The notes: generated by a model not told the origin, from the letters alone. Numbered from the stretch's first letter, positions 1-6,185 are shown. The stretch is 6,409 bases of DNA from Halobacteriovoraceae bacterium (GCA_018663815.1 JABJPQ010000520.1:1-6409); one strand, 5' to 3'. Program-made: numbers and translations.

Positions 1-348
1 ATCTTGATTAAAAAGCGCAGGTCTTGGACCGACTAAGCTCATATCACCCTTAAGTATAGAGTATATTTGTGGTAACTCGTCTATGCTTGTTTTTCTTAAA
101 AAACTCCCAATGGGGGTAAGGTAGTTTTCTGAATTACTTAATAAGTGAGTCGCAACTTGGGGACTGTCTGATTTCATGGACCTAAATTTGGGCATGGGAA
201 ATAATTTATTTTTTCTACCAACTCGTTGAGACCAATAAATTGCAGGGCCCTTACTGGTGAGTTTAATAAGGATGACAACTAAAATCAGAGGAATAAAAAC
301 AATGATAAGTAGGCTTAGTGAAATAAGGATATCAAATATACGTTTCAT
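1..348 (-). CDS. Polyprenol-phosphate sugar-1-phosphate transferase (bacterial sugar transferase family), 3' end cut by window
   Basis: This inner-membrane enzyme would start repeat-unit assembly by moving a sugar-1-phosphate from a UDP-sugar to undecaprenyl phosphate. The 116 visible residues begin with MKRIFD and one hydrophobic segment (about 7-30), as in short PglC/WbqP-type enzymes that lack the extra N-terminal membrane helices of WcaJ/WbaP. Family motifs follow: KGPAIYWSQRVGR (33-45), KFRSM (54-58), VATHLL (65-70), LRKTSIDELPQ with the catalytic Asp-Glu pair at 90-91, and the PRP motif (108-110) followed by ALFNQD. From memory, the VATHLL and PRPALFNQD pattern fits the WbqP-like group linked to N-acetylated 6-deoxyhexoses; the substrate is inferred. 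About 80 residues should lie beyond the left edge. It starts 15 bp after the glycosyltransferase stop and I see no good Shine-Dalgarno sequence, so coupled translation in the operon is likely. Confidence 0.93.
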   Translation of the reverse strand, partial: MKRIFDILISLSLLIIVFIPLILVVILIKLTSKGPAIYWSQRVGRKNKLFPMPKFRSMKSDSPQVATHLLSNSENYLTPIGSFLRKTSIDELPQIYSILKGDMSLVGPRPALFNQD

Positions 349-363
349 AAAATATTATTGGAA

Positions 364-1275
364 TTAAGATTTCTTGCCAGAGATTCCAACTCCTCCTAGT
401 ACTTCCCCATTTTTAGAGAGTTTAAATTCAATTAACTTTACGAATGCTCTTAGCTTTATTCCTTGGCGTACAATAAAATTATAAATAAATGAGTGATTGT
501 CGGCATAATATTCATCATAAAATAATCTTAGAGCATCATGCACCCGTGAGATTTCTTTTTTACCATTCATATTGATGGAAATACTTCCGTAGTGAGTTAC
601 AACAGCATCATGAACATAAAAAACTTTTTCTGATTTTTGTTTCAACATAAGGCAATAGGATAAGTCTACAAAGTGGTGAGTGAACTTGGGGTCTAGTTTA
701 CCAATATTTTCCCATATACTTCTTCTGATAATAAATGCCGTTGTTCCGATTGAATCAATAGGTTGAGTTAAGTTATAGTCAAAGTCGGTATTATAATATT
801 TATCGGTAAAGCGATTCCCCGGGAATATTTTATGGAAGTTTAGGGTTTGTAATACCATAACCATTAAACCTGGAAAGCTTCTAATACAGTGTTGGACACT
901 TCCATCTGGATTTATCAGTTTGGGACCTGCGGCAGCAACATCTTTATTTTGATCCATGAATGTGACAAGCTTTTCAAATGCACCTTCATGAACTTCCACA
1001 TCGCTATTAAGCAAGAGCCCAAATCTTCCTTGGCATGCATCTAGTCCCTTATTATTGGTTTCAGTATAGCGAAGGTTTTTTTCATTTTCGATCAGTTTTG
1101 CTTGTGGAAATTTTTCTCGTACCATTTGAGGGCTATGATCCGGAGAGCAATCATCCACAACAATAACTTCATAGGATATATTTTTTGTATTTTTGTAAAT
1201 TGAGGTTAAGCACTTTTCTAAATAATCAGCTGTGCCATAACTTGCAACGATAATTGAAAGGTCGATATTTTCCAT
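364..1275 (-). CDS. Family 2 glycosyltransferase (WbbL/rhamnosyltransferase-like)
   Basis: This 303-residue enzyme has a GT-A fold and probably transfers a sugar from a nucleotide donor to the growing lipid-linked repeat unit at the cytoplasmic membrane face. Visible GT2 signatures are the N-terminal strand LSIIVASYG (6-14), VIVVDDCSPD (37-46) with the donor-binding Asp pair at 41-42, the metal-binding region LLLNSDVEV (87-95) with a variant DXD, and GTTAFIIRRSIWENIGKLD (177-195), the usual stretch before the catalytic base. The base region reads FVDLSYC (202-208). It keeps one Asp (204), but the Glu-Asp pair common in this family reads Val-Asp here. The C-terminal part (about 240-303) is basic and probably membrane-associated. 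Donor and linkage cannot be read from sequence. The ATG lies 2 bp after the acetyltransferase stop, with an AGG about 8 bases upstream inside that gene's last codons. Confidence 0.92.
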   Translation of the reverse strand: MENIDLSIIVASYGTADYLEKCLTSIYKNTKNISYEVIVVDDCSPDHSPQMVREKFPQAKLIENEKNLRYTETNNKGLDACQGRFGLLLNSDVEVHEGAFEKLVTFMDQNKDVAAAGPKLINPDGSVQHCIRSFPGLMVMVLQTLNFHKIFPGNRFTDKYYNTDFDYNLTQPIDSIGTTAFIIRRSIWENIGKLDPKFTHHFVDLSYCLMLKQKSEKVFYVHDAVVTHYGSISINMNGKKEISRVHDALRLFYDEYYADNHSFIYNFIVRQGIKLRAFVKLIEFKLSKNGEVLGGVGISGKKS

Positions 1276-1277
1276 TT

Positions 1278-1829
1278 TTAAACCTGGTTTAATTCTTTAA
1301 TTACTTTAGCGGGGATCCCGGCCACAATACAATTATCGGGGACAGAGTTTAGCACAACAGCGTTAGCTGCAATCGTGACGTTATTACCTATTGTTATTCC
1401 ACCTAAAACTTTTGCACCAGCAGCTATCAGTACGTTATCACCAATAGATGGGCGGTTTTCAGGGTTATAAATAAGATCTATGTTTTTGGCACCAAGGGTA
1501 ACACCTTGATAAATAGTACAGTTAATTCCTATCGTTTTAGCGCCGAGTACAGTTCCAACTGTGTGTGGGAAAAACAAACCTGAACCAATCTTTAACTTTG
1601 TTGAAATCTCAATTCCAAAGAAGATAATATTAAGTAAAGAAAATATCTTGGCTACGAAACCTAATCTGTAGTGAGAGAAAAATATCGTAATTCTATAGAT
1701 AAGAACCGGGGCGAAACGAAAATTAAAAATACTTTTTAAAACATGAAAGAAATTTACGTCCAGATCTTTAACGCCTTGGAGTCTATGAGATCGCGCAATA
1801 TCGTCTTTTATAAGTCCATAAAAACTCAA
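1278..1829 (-). CDS. Serine acetyltransferase-like hexapeptide O-acetyltransferase
   Basis: This 183-residue protein of the left-handed beta-helix acyltransferase family has the CysE/SAT-like layout. A helical N-terminal part (LIKDDIARSH at 6-15, to about 70) is followed by hexapeptide repeats from about 74: IGSGLFFPHT, VLGAKTIGINCTIYQGVTLGA, PSIGDNVLIAAGAKVLGGITIG and NNVTIAANAVVLNSVPDNCIVAGIPAKVI. His89 (FFPHTVG) aligns with the catalytic His of SAT enzymes, but the second conserved His of true cysteine-pathway SATs (usually RHP) reads ENRPS here. With its position inside a glycan operon, this favours acetylation of a polysaccharide precursor over cysteine synthesis. The function is inferred and CysE-type activity is the alternative. 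The start is TTG: it overlaps the stop of the upstream epimerase gene (TTGA), a Shine-Dalgarno sequence sits 8 bases upstream, and the frame contains no internal Met. Confidence 0.9.
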   Translation of the reverse strand: MSFYGLIKDDIARSHRLQGVKDLDVNFFHVLKSIFNFRFAPVLIYRITIFFSHYRLGFVAKIFSLLNIIFFGIEISTKLKIGSGLFFPHTVGTVLGAKTIGINCTIYQGVTLGAKNIDLIYNPENRPSIGDNVLIAAGAKVLGGITIGNNVTIAANAVVLNSVPDNCIVAGIPAKVIKELNQV

Positions 1830-2956
1830 CTCATTAATCCTTTTTCTTTCAATTCTTTTGTTGCCAAATCGAGTTTATCTTCAGGTAAAGGTTCCGCCAA
1901 GACCCATTTAGCAAATCGCTCTAAGCCTTCATCAATGGATACCTGTGGAGAAAATTCTAAATCTTTTTTTATTCTGGTTAGGTCGGCGTAGCAGTGACGA
2001 ATGTCGCCTAAACGATATTCTCCACTTATATGTGGAGTGATGTTTCCTTTAAAAACTTGCACCAGCTTTTGGGCAATATCTAAAACGCTTATTCCATGAC
2101 CTGATCCAACATTGTAGACATTATAACCCTTTAGTTTAGACTGGACACCTAGTCTAACTGCTTTTGCTATGTCACTAACATGAATAAAGTCTCTACTTTC
2201 CGCACCATCTTCATAAATAGGTAAGTCCATATTTCTTCTAATTCGTGTCGAGAATATAGAAAGGATTCCTGTATATGGATTTTGCAATGATTGTCCCTCT
2301 CCATAAACATTTTGAAAGCGAAAAGTAATTGCATCAATTCCTAAAGAGGTGCAAGTAATTCGAACAAGATCTTCTTGGGCAAATTTGGTTGCCGCATAAA
2401 TGGAAGCGGGTAAAATATTCGAATCTTCTTTTGTCGCAATTGCAGTAATATTAGCATCACAGGTCGGACAAGTTGGGGTCCATTTTTTAGCCTGCAGCTG
2501 AGTAGAACTTCTTGAGCTTGGAGATACAGTCCCACATTTGTCGCAATGGTAACTACCTTCACCATATATTGCCCGAGAAGAGGATAGTATGAGCTTTTGG
2601 ATGTTGTGCTTTTCGTTGGTTAAAATCTCTAAGAGGTTTGCTGTCCCTAATGTATTAACATCATTATACTTAGTTATTTCGTACATGGATTGGCCAGTAC
2701 CAGTTTCAGATGCGAGATGAATGATACAATCCACACCGTTCATTGCCTTTAGCAAATCCTTGTATGATCTGACATCACCTCGTATAAACTCAACATTTTC
2801 ATGATCTAAACATTTGAAATTAATATGAGGGATTGGTCCATGAACTTGGGGGCTTAAATTATCATATAAAACAACCTCATAATCATTATCTAATAAGTCC
2901 TGTGTCAAATGCTGCGCTATGAAGCCAAGTCCACCTGTGATTAATATTTTTTTCAT
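1826..2956 (-). CDS. NAD-dependent nucleotide-sugar epimerase/dehydratase (extended SDR) with a zinc-ribbon-like insertion
   Basis: This 376-residue extended short-chain dehydrogenase/reductase is the first gene of the minus-strand operon. The Rossmann nucleotide-binding loop is TGGLGFIA (7-14); the family's third Gly is Ala14. Other SDR landmarks are DNLSPQVHG (32-40), GDVRSYKDL (60-68), HLAS (80-83), the active-site strand SSSRAIYGEG (125-134), catalytic SIYAATK with Tyr187 and Lys191, FRFQNVYGEGQ (212-222), and RDFIHVSDIAKA (255-266). Between the catalytic Ser (about 126) and Tyr187 lie about 61 residues, against 25 in E. coli GalE. The extra stretch carries two CxxC motifs (Cys138/141 and Cys163/166). 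The DNLSPQVHG opening and Cys-rich insertion recall, from memory, dTDP-L-rhamnose 4-epimerase-like proteins such as Burkholderia WbiB; that assignment is tentative. The product is probably a cytoplasmic sugar-nucleotide donor. The ATG precedes the conserved first strand, with only a weak purine-rich stretch (GTAGAG) upstream. Confidence 0.92.
   Translation of the reverse strand: MKKILITGGLGFIAQHLTQDLLDNDYEVVLYDNLSPQVHGPIPHINFKCLDHENVEFIRGDVRSYKDLLKAMNGVDCIIHLASETGTGQSMYEITKYNDVNTLGTANLLEILTNEKHNIQKLILSSSRAIYGEGSYHCDKCGTVSPSSRSSTQLQAKKWTPTCPTCDANITAIATKEDSNILPASIYAATKFAQEDLVRITCTSLGIDAITFRFQNVYGEGQSLQNPYTGILSIFSTRIRRNMDLPIYEDGAESRDFIHVSDIAKAVRLGVQSKLKGYNVYNVGSGHGISVLDIAQKLVQVFKGNITPHISGEYRLGDIRHCYADLTRIKKDLEFSPQVSIDEGLERFAKWVLAEPLPEDKLDLATKELKEKGLMS
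1838..1845 (-). promoter_or_regulatory. Ribosome binding site supporting a TTG start for the acetyltransferase
   Basis: On the minus strand the sequence AAAAAGGA ends 8 bases before the TTG at 1829-1827. It lies within the last codons of the epimerase gene, whose TGA stop overlaps the TTG. The nearby ATG at 1834-1832 belongs to the epimerase frame (its penultimate codon) and cannot start the acetyltransferase. Confidence 0.6.
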
Positions 2957-3054
2957 ACTCTACTACCATTATTAAAAATTACTTAAATCTAGTTACCATA
3001 TAAATAGCCATTTGGCTTGAATTTGATGTAATTTAGTAACTAAAGGATTTGTTA
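2957..3054. promoter_or_regulatory. Divergent intergenic region with small inverted repeats
   Basis: This 98-bp AT-rich spacer must hold the promoters of both the four-gene minus-strand operon and the plus-strand dehydratase gene. I find no convincing -35/-10 pair in either direction; TATAAA at 2999-3004 is the closest -10-like hexamer but has no partner at 16-18 bp. Three small symmetries are visible: AGCCATTTGGCT (3006-3017, 5-bp arms), TTTAGTAACTAAA (3032-3044, 6-bp arms, 1-bp centre) next to the dehydratase ribosome binding site, and a distant 7-bp pair TAGTTAC (2990-2996) / GTAACTA (3036-3042). They could be operator half-sites, but short repeats in AT-rich DNA often arise by chance. Confidence 0.45.
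3042..3047 (+). promoter_or_regulatory. Ribosome binding site deciding the dehydratase start
   Basis: AAAGGA lies 7 bases before the ATG at 3055, an ideal spacing. The frame is also open from a TTG at 3049, but that codon begins only one base after the Shine-Dalgarno sequence. The ATG is therefore the better start. Confidence 0.75.
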
Positions 3055-4917
3055 ATGTTGGAAAGAGGAATTGATGCACTGTCTAGTAATGCTAAGTCAA
3101 TGCTGGTATTTGCATATGATATAATTATCGTCGTTCTGACTTTTTTTATGTCCTATGAATTAAGGCTTGGTCAAGTATACGAAAACCCAGAACTCATGCA
3201 GGTCATTTTAAATAAATGTTTGATTATAGCACCAGTTCAACTAGCTTGTTTCTACTTTATGGGTTTGTATCGAGCTATTTGGCGTTTTTCTAGTACTCCG
3301 GATTTAATTAGAATAATTAAAGGGGTCTCAATCGGAATCCCTTCTTCTTTCTTAGTGCTGTTCTTATTTCAGAGCTTAGGTGGCGTTCCTAGGTCCATTT
3401 TTTTTATTCAGTGGGCGATGCTTTTAATAGGTGTGGGGGGGGGGAGATTTGCATACCGCCTTTACCGAGACATCTTAACTGAAAATCCTAATGTTAATAA
3501 TAAGAGAATTCGAAGAACATTGATTTTAGGGGCTGGACATGCAGCTCAAATGTTAATTAGGGATATTAAAAGTGACCCCCGGAGTGATATTCAGATTGTT
3601 GGACTGCTTGATGACGATAAGGATAAGAGTGGAAAAATTCTGCAAGGGTTTAAAGTTTTAGGAACAATAAAAGATGCTCCTGAAGTTTCAAAAAAGTATA
3701 AAGCGACAGAAGTCATTATTACAATTCCAAGTGCTACTAAAAAACAACTTAATCGAATAGTAACTCTTTGTAACGATGCTAAACTAAAGGTTCAAACAAT
3801 TCCAAGGTTGGCAGATATACTTTCTGGTAAGTTTCAAATTACCAAACTTAGAAAAGTAACGGCCTCAGACCTTTTAGGAAGAGATCAAGTTGAACTAAAT
3901 ATAAAAGCTATGTCTTCTTTGTTGACTGATAAAATCGTTTTAGTCACTGGGGCCGGAGGATCAATTGGTAGTGAATTATGTTATCAAATCATTAAATTTA
4001 AGCCCAAAAAAATTATTTGTTACGATATTGGTGAGTATAATCTTTACGAGTTAGAATATAAACTCAAAGAAGGTTTGGGCGATATTAAGTTGGAACTTAT
4101 TATTGGAGATGTTAGAGATCAGAAAAAAGCAGAAAGTGTTTTTAAAAAATTCAAACCAAATATTGTATTTCATGCAGCTGCGTATAAGCATGTTCCAATG
4201 ATGGAGTTAAATCCCTTGGAGTCCATTAAGGTTAATGTTCTTGGAACCCAAGTTATTGCTGATTTGGCCGATAAATATCAACTTGAAAGATTTGTGCTCA
4301 TTTCTACGGATAAGGCCGTTAACCCTACTAACGTTATGGGTACGACCAAAAGAATCGCCGAGATGATTTGCCAATCAGTTCAGAAGAAATCTGATACAAA
4401 GTATTCTGTTGTTAGATTTGGAAATGTTTTAGGTAGCTCAGGTTCAGTCATTCCAAGATTTCGAAAACAGATTGAAGCAGGGGGACCGGTTACAGTTACT
4501 CACCCTGATATAATTCGTTATTTTATGAGTATTTCTGAAGCTGCTCAGCTTGTGATTCAGGCCGCTGCGATTGGTAATGGAGGCGAAGTTTTTGTTTTAG
4601 ATATGGGTGAACCAATTAAAATAGTTAATCTTGCAAAACAGATGATTTCACTCGCTGGGTACTCGCTTGGTGATGATATTGAAATTGAGTTTACAGGCTT
4701 AAGACCAGGAGAGAAACTGTTTGAAGAATTATTAATGGACTCAGAATCAACAGTACCAACTGATCATATTCGAGTTAGAGCTGCAAACGTTAGACCCGTT
4801 GATGATAAATTACTAGAATTAGTATTAGATCTTTTCTCCGAGGACGAAGAACTTGGTGTAAGAGATAGGCTAAAGAAAATTGTACCGGAGTATGAAATTC
4901 CCATTAACTTACAGTAA
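3055..4917 (+). CDS. wbpM: Membrane-anchored UDP-GlcNAc 4,6-dehydratase-like protein (WbpM/CapD/PglF family)
   Basis: This 620-residue enzyme of the large WbpM/PglF class would convert UDP-GlcNAc to a 4-keto-6-deoxy UDP-HexNAc, the branch point to FucNAc, QuiNAc and bacillosamine-type sugars. The N-terminal part has about four membrane segments (roughly 15-34, 55-72, 90-108, 113-129). A first Rossmann-like domain begins LILGAGHAAQML (156-167). The catalytic SDR domain starts with VLVTGAGGSIGSEL (295-308), then FHAAAYKHVP (372-381) and STDKAVNPTNVMGTTK (417-432). Met428-x3-Lys432 replaces the usual YxxxK, which is the hallmark of this dehydratase group. LRPGEKLFEELL (549-560) is a conserved C-terminal motif. 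The length fits PglF (about 590) and WbpM (about 665). It is the only gene of its strand block and ends directly against the convergent polymerase-like gene. A run of ten G interrupts codons 127-130. The exact sugar product depends on partners outside the window. Confidence 0.93.
   Translation: MLERGIDALSSNAKSMLVFAYDIIIVVLTFFMSYELRLGQVYENPELMQVILNKCLIIAPVQLACFYFMGLYRAIWRFSSTPDLIRIIKGVSIGIPSSFLVLFLFQSLGGVPRSIFFIQWAMLLIGVGGGRFAYRLYRDILTENPNVNNKRIRRTLILGAGHAAQMLIRDIKSDPRSDIQIVGLLDDDKDKSGKILQGFKVLGTIKDAPEVSKKYKATEVIITIPSATKKQLNRIVTLCNDAKLKVQTIPRLADILSGKFQITKLRKVTASDLLGRDQVELNIKAMSSLLTDKIVLVTGAGGSIGSELCYQIIKFKPKKIICYDIGEYNLYELEYKLKEGLGDIKLELIIGDVRDQKKAESVFKKFKPNIVFHAAAYKHVPMMELNPLESIKVNVLGTQVIADLADKYQLERFVLISTDKAVNPTNVMGTTKRIAEMICQSVQKKSDTKYSVVRFGNVLGSSGSVIPRFRKQIEAGGPVTVTHPDIIRYFMSISEAAQLVIQAAAIGNGGEVFVLDMGEPIKIVNLAKQMISLAGYSLGDDIEIEFTGLRPGEKLFEELLMDSESTVPTDHIRVRAANVRPVDDKLLELVLDLFSEDEELGVRDRLKKIVPEYEIPINLQ
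3435..3444 (+). repeat. Poly-G tract (10 G) inside the dehydratase coding sequence
   Basis: Ten consecutive G occupy the last base of Val127 and three GGG codons for Gly128-130, just after the fourth membrane segment. The frame is intact at ten G, so the gene reads ON here. With one G more, translation stops at TGA 3480-3482. With one G fewer, it stops at TAA 3476-3478. Either product would be only about 141-143 residues and lack both nucleotide-binding domains. Such a tract in AT-rich DNA is typical of slipped-strand phase-variable loci, but variation itself is not shown here. Confidence 0.9.
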
Positions 4918-6021
4918 TTAGTTTTCTTTTCTATCTAAAAAACAATAAGAGAAGCTTATGAATAAGGTAAGCTCATTGAGACCATTAATAAATAAAAGAA
5001 TTGAAAGGAGAGGTATAAAATTACTCATTCCCTTCTTGTATTTAGCTTGTCGGCCATAAAGTAGTATTAAATAAGCAAGACCAGCATATAGAAAAATTCC
5101 AAACTCTGAGAGAACCTGAATGAATAGGGAGTGCTGTTCATTACTTTCCACTTGCTTGAGGCTTGCCTCCTGCATTACTTTGTTTCGAAACTCAATACCA
5201 TTCTCAACATAATAAGACCTTCCATTTGCTAACCCAACACCAAAAGGATTTTTAAATCCTGTGATAGAGTAGAATTGAGCTAAATAGAAGCGAGGAGTAA
5301 TTTTAGAAACCAAAAAATGCTTTGTCTCATTCGGTGCGAGATCATAAGTAGCAGTTATAATAAATGGACTTAGAAAAAAAAGCGATAAGATGACTAAGTG
5401 AACATTTTTTAAAATACTTGGTTTGAATTTATTTATGAGTTCTAACAATATAAATACAAATACAAAAACAAGTACGGCCCTGCTTTGAACCCAAATAAAA
5501 GGAATTGAAGCAAAGAATAACCATTTAAATCTTTTGTTGTTATAAAAAATAATCCAAGGTAAAGCCATTGCGAATGCAGAGAAATTGGGTTCTCCAATTA
5601 TGCCTCCGATACGGTCAACACCTAAAAAACTTCTAAATTTGAATGGATTATTTACTGAGAAAAAATTAATAAAACTAATAAGAATAGAAAGAGAAGTAAC
5701 AACTTGAGCATATTTTATAAAATCTAATTCATTGTATTTTTCTTTTATAAAATAAACAAGCGTGAAAAGTGAGCCAAGTTGTATGTATTCTTTAAATTGA
5801 ATAGTACCGCTTACAAAATATGCAGTAATAGCATTAACGACAAAGATGAGAATGACCACTTGGATATATTTTTTCTTAAATAAGGAATATTTGAAAAATG
5901 CGTAGGCACCAAGTAAAAGGTAAAATATTTGAAAATAAGTCGTATGACTTTCGATGCGTTTGACTAAGGAAAGCGGAAGGGCCAATAACGATATAGTCTT
6001 TATATGGTCAAGTCGAGACAC
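4918..6021 (-). CDS. wzy: O-antigen polymerase/ligase-like integral membrane protein (Wzy/WaaL superfamily)
   Basis: This very hydrophobic 367-residue protein has roughly ten predicted membrane segments. Superfamily signs are GIIGEPNFSAFAMALP (140-155), an Arg after a membrane segment in WVQSRA (177-182), a large periplasmic loop (about 225-305) with NPFGVGLANGR (258-268), and NEQHSLFIQVLSEFGIF (294-310), the H-x8-E-x-G pattern before a late helix. Wzy polymerases join repeat units at the periplasmic face and WaaL-type ligases move the chain to lipid A-core; both share these motifs. The polymerase role is preferred because a Wzx-like flippase follows, but sequence alone does not decide. The start is GTG at 6021, supported by AGGA five bases upstream; the overlapping ATG at 6023 is in another frame, and the first internal Met is at residue 152. 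The stop codon abuts the dehydratase stop. Confidence 0.88.
   Translation of the reverse strand: MSRLDHIKTISLLALPLSLVKRIESHTTYFQIFYLLLGAYAFFKYSLFKKKYIQVVILIFVVNAITAYFVSGTIQFKEYIQLGSLFTLVYFIKEKYNELDFIKYAQVVTSLSILISFINFFSVNNPFKFRSFLGVDRIGGIIGEPNFSAFAMALPWIIFYNNKRFKWLFFASIPFIWVQSRAVLVFVFVFILLELINKFKPSILKNVHLVILSLFFLSPFIITATYDLAPNETKHFLVSKITPRFYLAQFYSITGFKNPFGVGLANGRSYYVENGIEFRNKVMQEASLKQVESNEQHSLFIQVLSEFGIFLYAGLAYLILLYGRQAKYKKGMSNFIPLLSILLFINGLNELTLFISFSYCFLDRKEN
5374..5381. repeat. A8/T8 homopolymer within the polymerase-like gene
   Basis: Eight A on the plus strand (eight T in the coding strand) span the codons for Leu214-Phe216 in a membrane segment. A one-base slip would cut off the periplasmic loop and C-terminal third. 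Runs of this length are fairly common in AT-rich genes, so this is weaker evidence for variation than the poly-G tract. Confidence 0.6.
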
Positions 6022-6026
6022 ATTAT

Positions 6027-6030
6027 TCCT
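6027..6030 (-). promoter_or_regulatory. Ribosome binding site supporting the GTG start of the polymerase-like gene
   Basis: AGGA on the minus strand ends five bases before the GTG at 6021-6019. The out-of-frame ATG two bases upstream (6023-6021) would be only three bases away and opens a different frame. Confidence 0.6.
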
Positions 6031-6041
6031 GTTTTTAGTGA

Positions 6042-6061
6042 GATATTATCGTTATAATATC
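6042..6061. promoter_or_regulatory. Perfect 8-bp inverted repeat with 4-bp loop
   Basis: GATATTAT (6042-6049) and ATAATATC (6054-6061) are perfect reverse complements around CGTT. The repeat lies 20 bp upstream of the polymerase-like GTG and on the other side 31 bp before the small ORF. It is too AT-rich to be a strong terminator and has no following T-run. It could be an operator for a dimeric regulator. Its right arm contains a consensus -10 hexamer. Confidence 0.5.
6053..6058 (+). promoter_or_regulatory. Candidate -10 element for the rightward transcript
   Basis: TATAAT matches the sigma-70 -10 consensus exactly and would start transcription near 6065, ahead of the small ORF and flippase gene. 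The -35 position at 17-bp spacing (6030-6035, TGTTTT) is a poor match. A leftward -10-like GATAAT (6048-6043) lies in the same palindrome but also lacks a -35. Confidence 0.3.
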
Positions 6062-6076
6062 AGTAAGATTTACTGA
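6060..6076. promoter_or_regulatory. Perfect 7-bp inverted repeat with 3-bp centre
   Basis: TCAGTAA (6060-6066) and TTACTGA (6070-6076) are perfect reverse complements around GAT. The element abuts the 20-bp inverted repeat to its left, sharing two bases with it. A 17-bp symmetric site beside a -10 hexamer is the right size for a regulator operator, though no regulator gene is in view. Confidence 0.5.
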
Positions 6077-6092
6077 AGGGAATTAGGAAATC

Positions 6093-6170
6093 ATGAATTT
6101 TAATGATAAGTACTTTGACGATACTCGCAATATTCATATTTTACCTTTCAAATGGATTAGATTTAGATAG
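6093..6170 (+). CDS. Possible 25-residue small ORF or leader peptide upstream of the flippase gene
   Basis: The ORF starts with ATG, preceded by AGGAAA (6085-6090; the AGGA core lies four bases before the ATG), and encodes 25 residues from MNFNDKYFDD to a TAG. The product is polar, then aromatic and basic (ending LPFKWIRFR), with no signal peptide or known domain. It is in the same frame as the flippase gene, separated by TAG and TGA stops, and ends 15 bases before the flippase ATG. It may be a leader that couples translation, a remnant of a decayed gene, or chance. I do not recognise it. Confidence 0.3.
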   Translation: MNFNDKYFDDTRNIHILPFKWIRFR

Positions 6171-6185
6171 AATTGATTGTATAAT

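Noticed and set aside
1743..1991. Open plus-strand frame of 82 codons across the acetyltransferase/epimerase junction
   Set aside because: It lies antisense to two well-supported genes and shows no recognisable domain.
2341..2565. Minus-strand open frame of 74 codons inside the epimerase gene
   Set aside because: It is an out-of-frame reading of the Cys-rich insertion region; the epimerase frame carries all conserved motifs.
2947..2953. T7 tract (A7 in the coding strand) at the start of the epimerase gene as a phase-variation site
   Set aside because: It comes from lysine codons after the ATG (MKKI), a very common start in AT-rich genomes, and seven bases is short for switching.
3049..3054. 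TTG start two codons upstream of the dehydratase ATG
   Set aside because: It begins one base after the Shine-Dalgarno sequence, while the ATG at 3055 has a 7-base spacer.
4953..4973. Stem-loop AGCTTA/TAAGCT as a terminator near the convergent junction
   Set aside because: It has only six AT-rich base pairs and a 9-base loop, lies within the polymerase-like coding region, and the nearest T-run on the minus strand is about 10 bases beyond the stem.
6180..6185. TATAAT directly before the flippase ATG as a promoter
   Set aside because: Transcription would begin a few bases inside the gene, after the ATG, and no later in-frame ATG is visible, so it cannot serve this gene.
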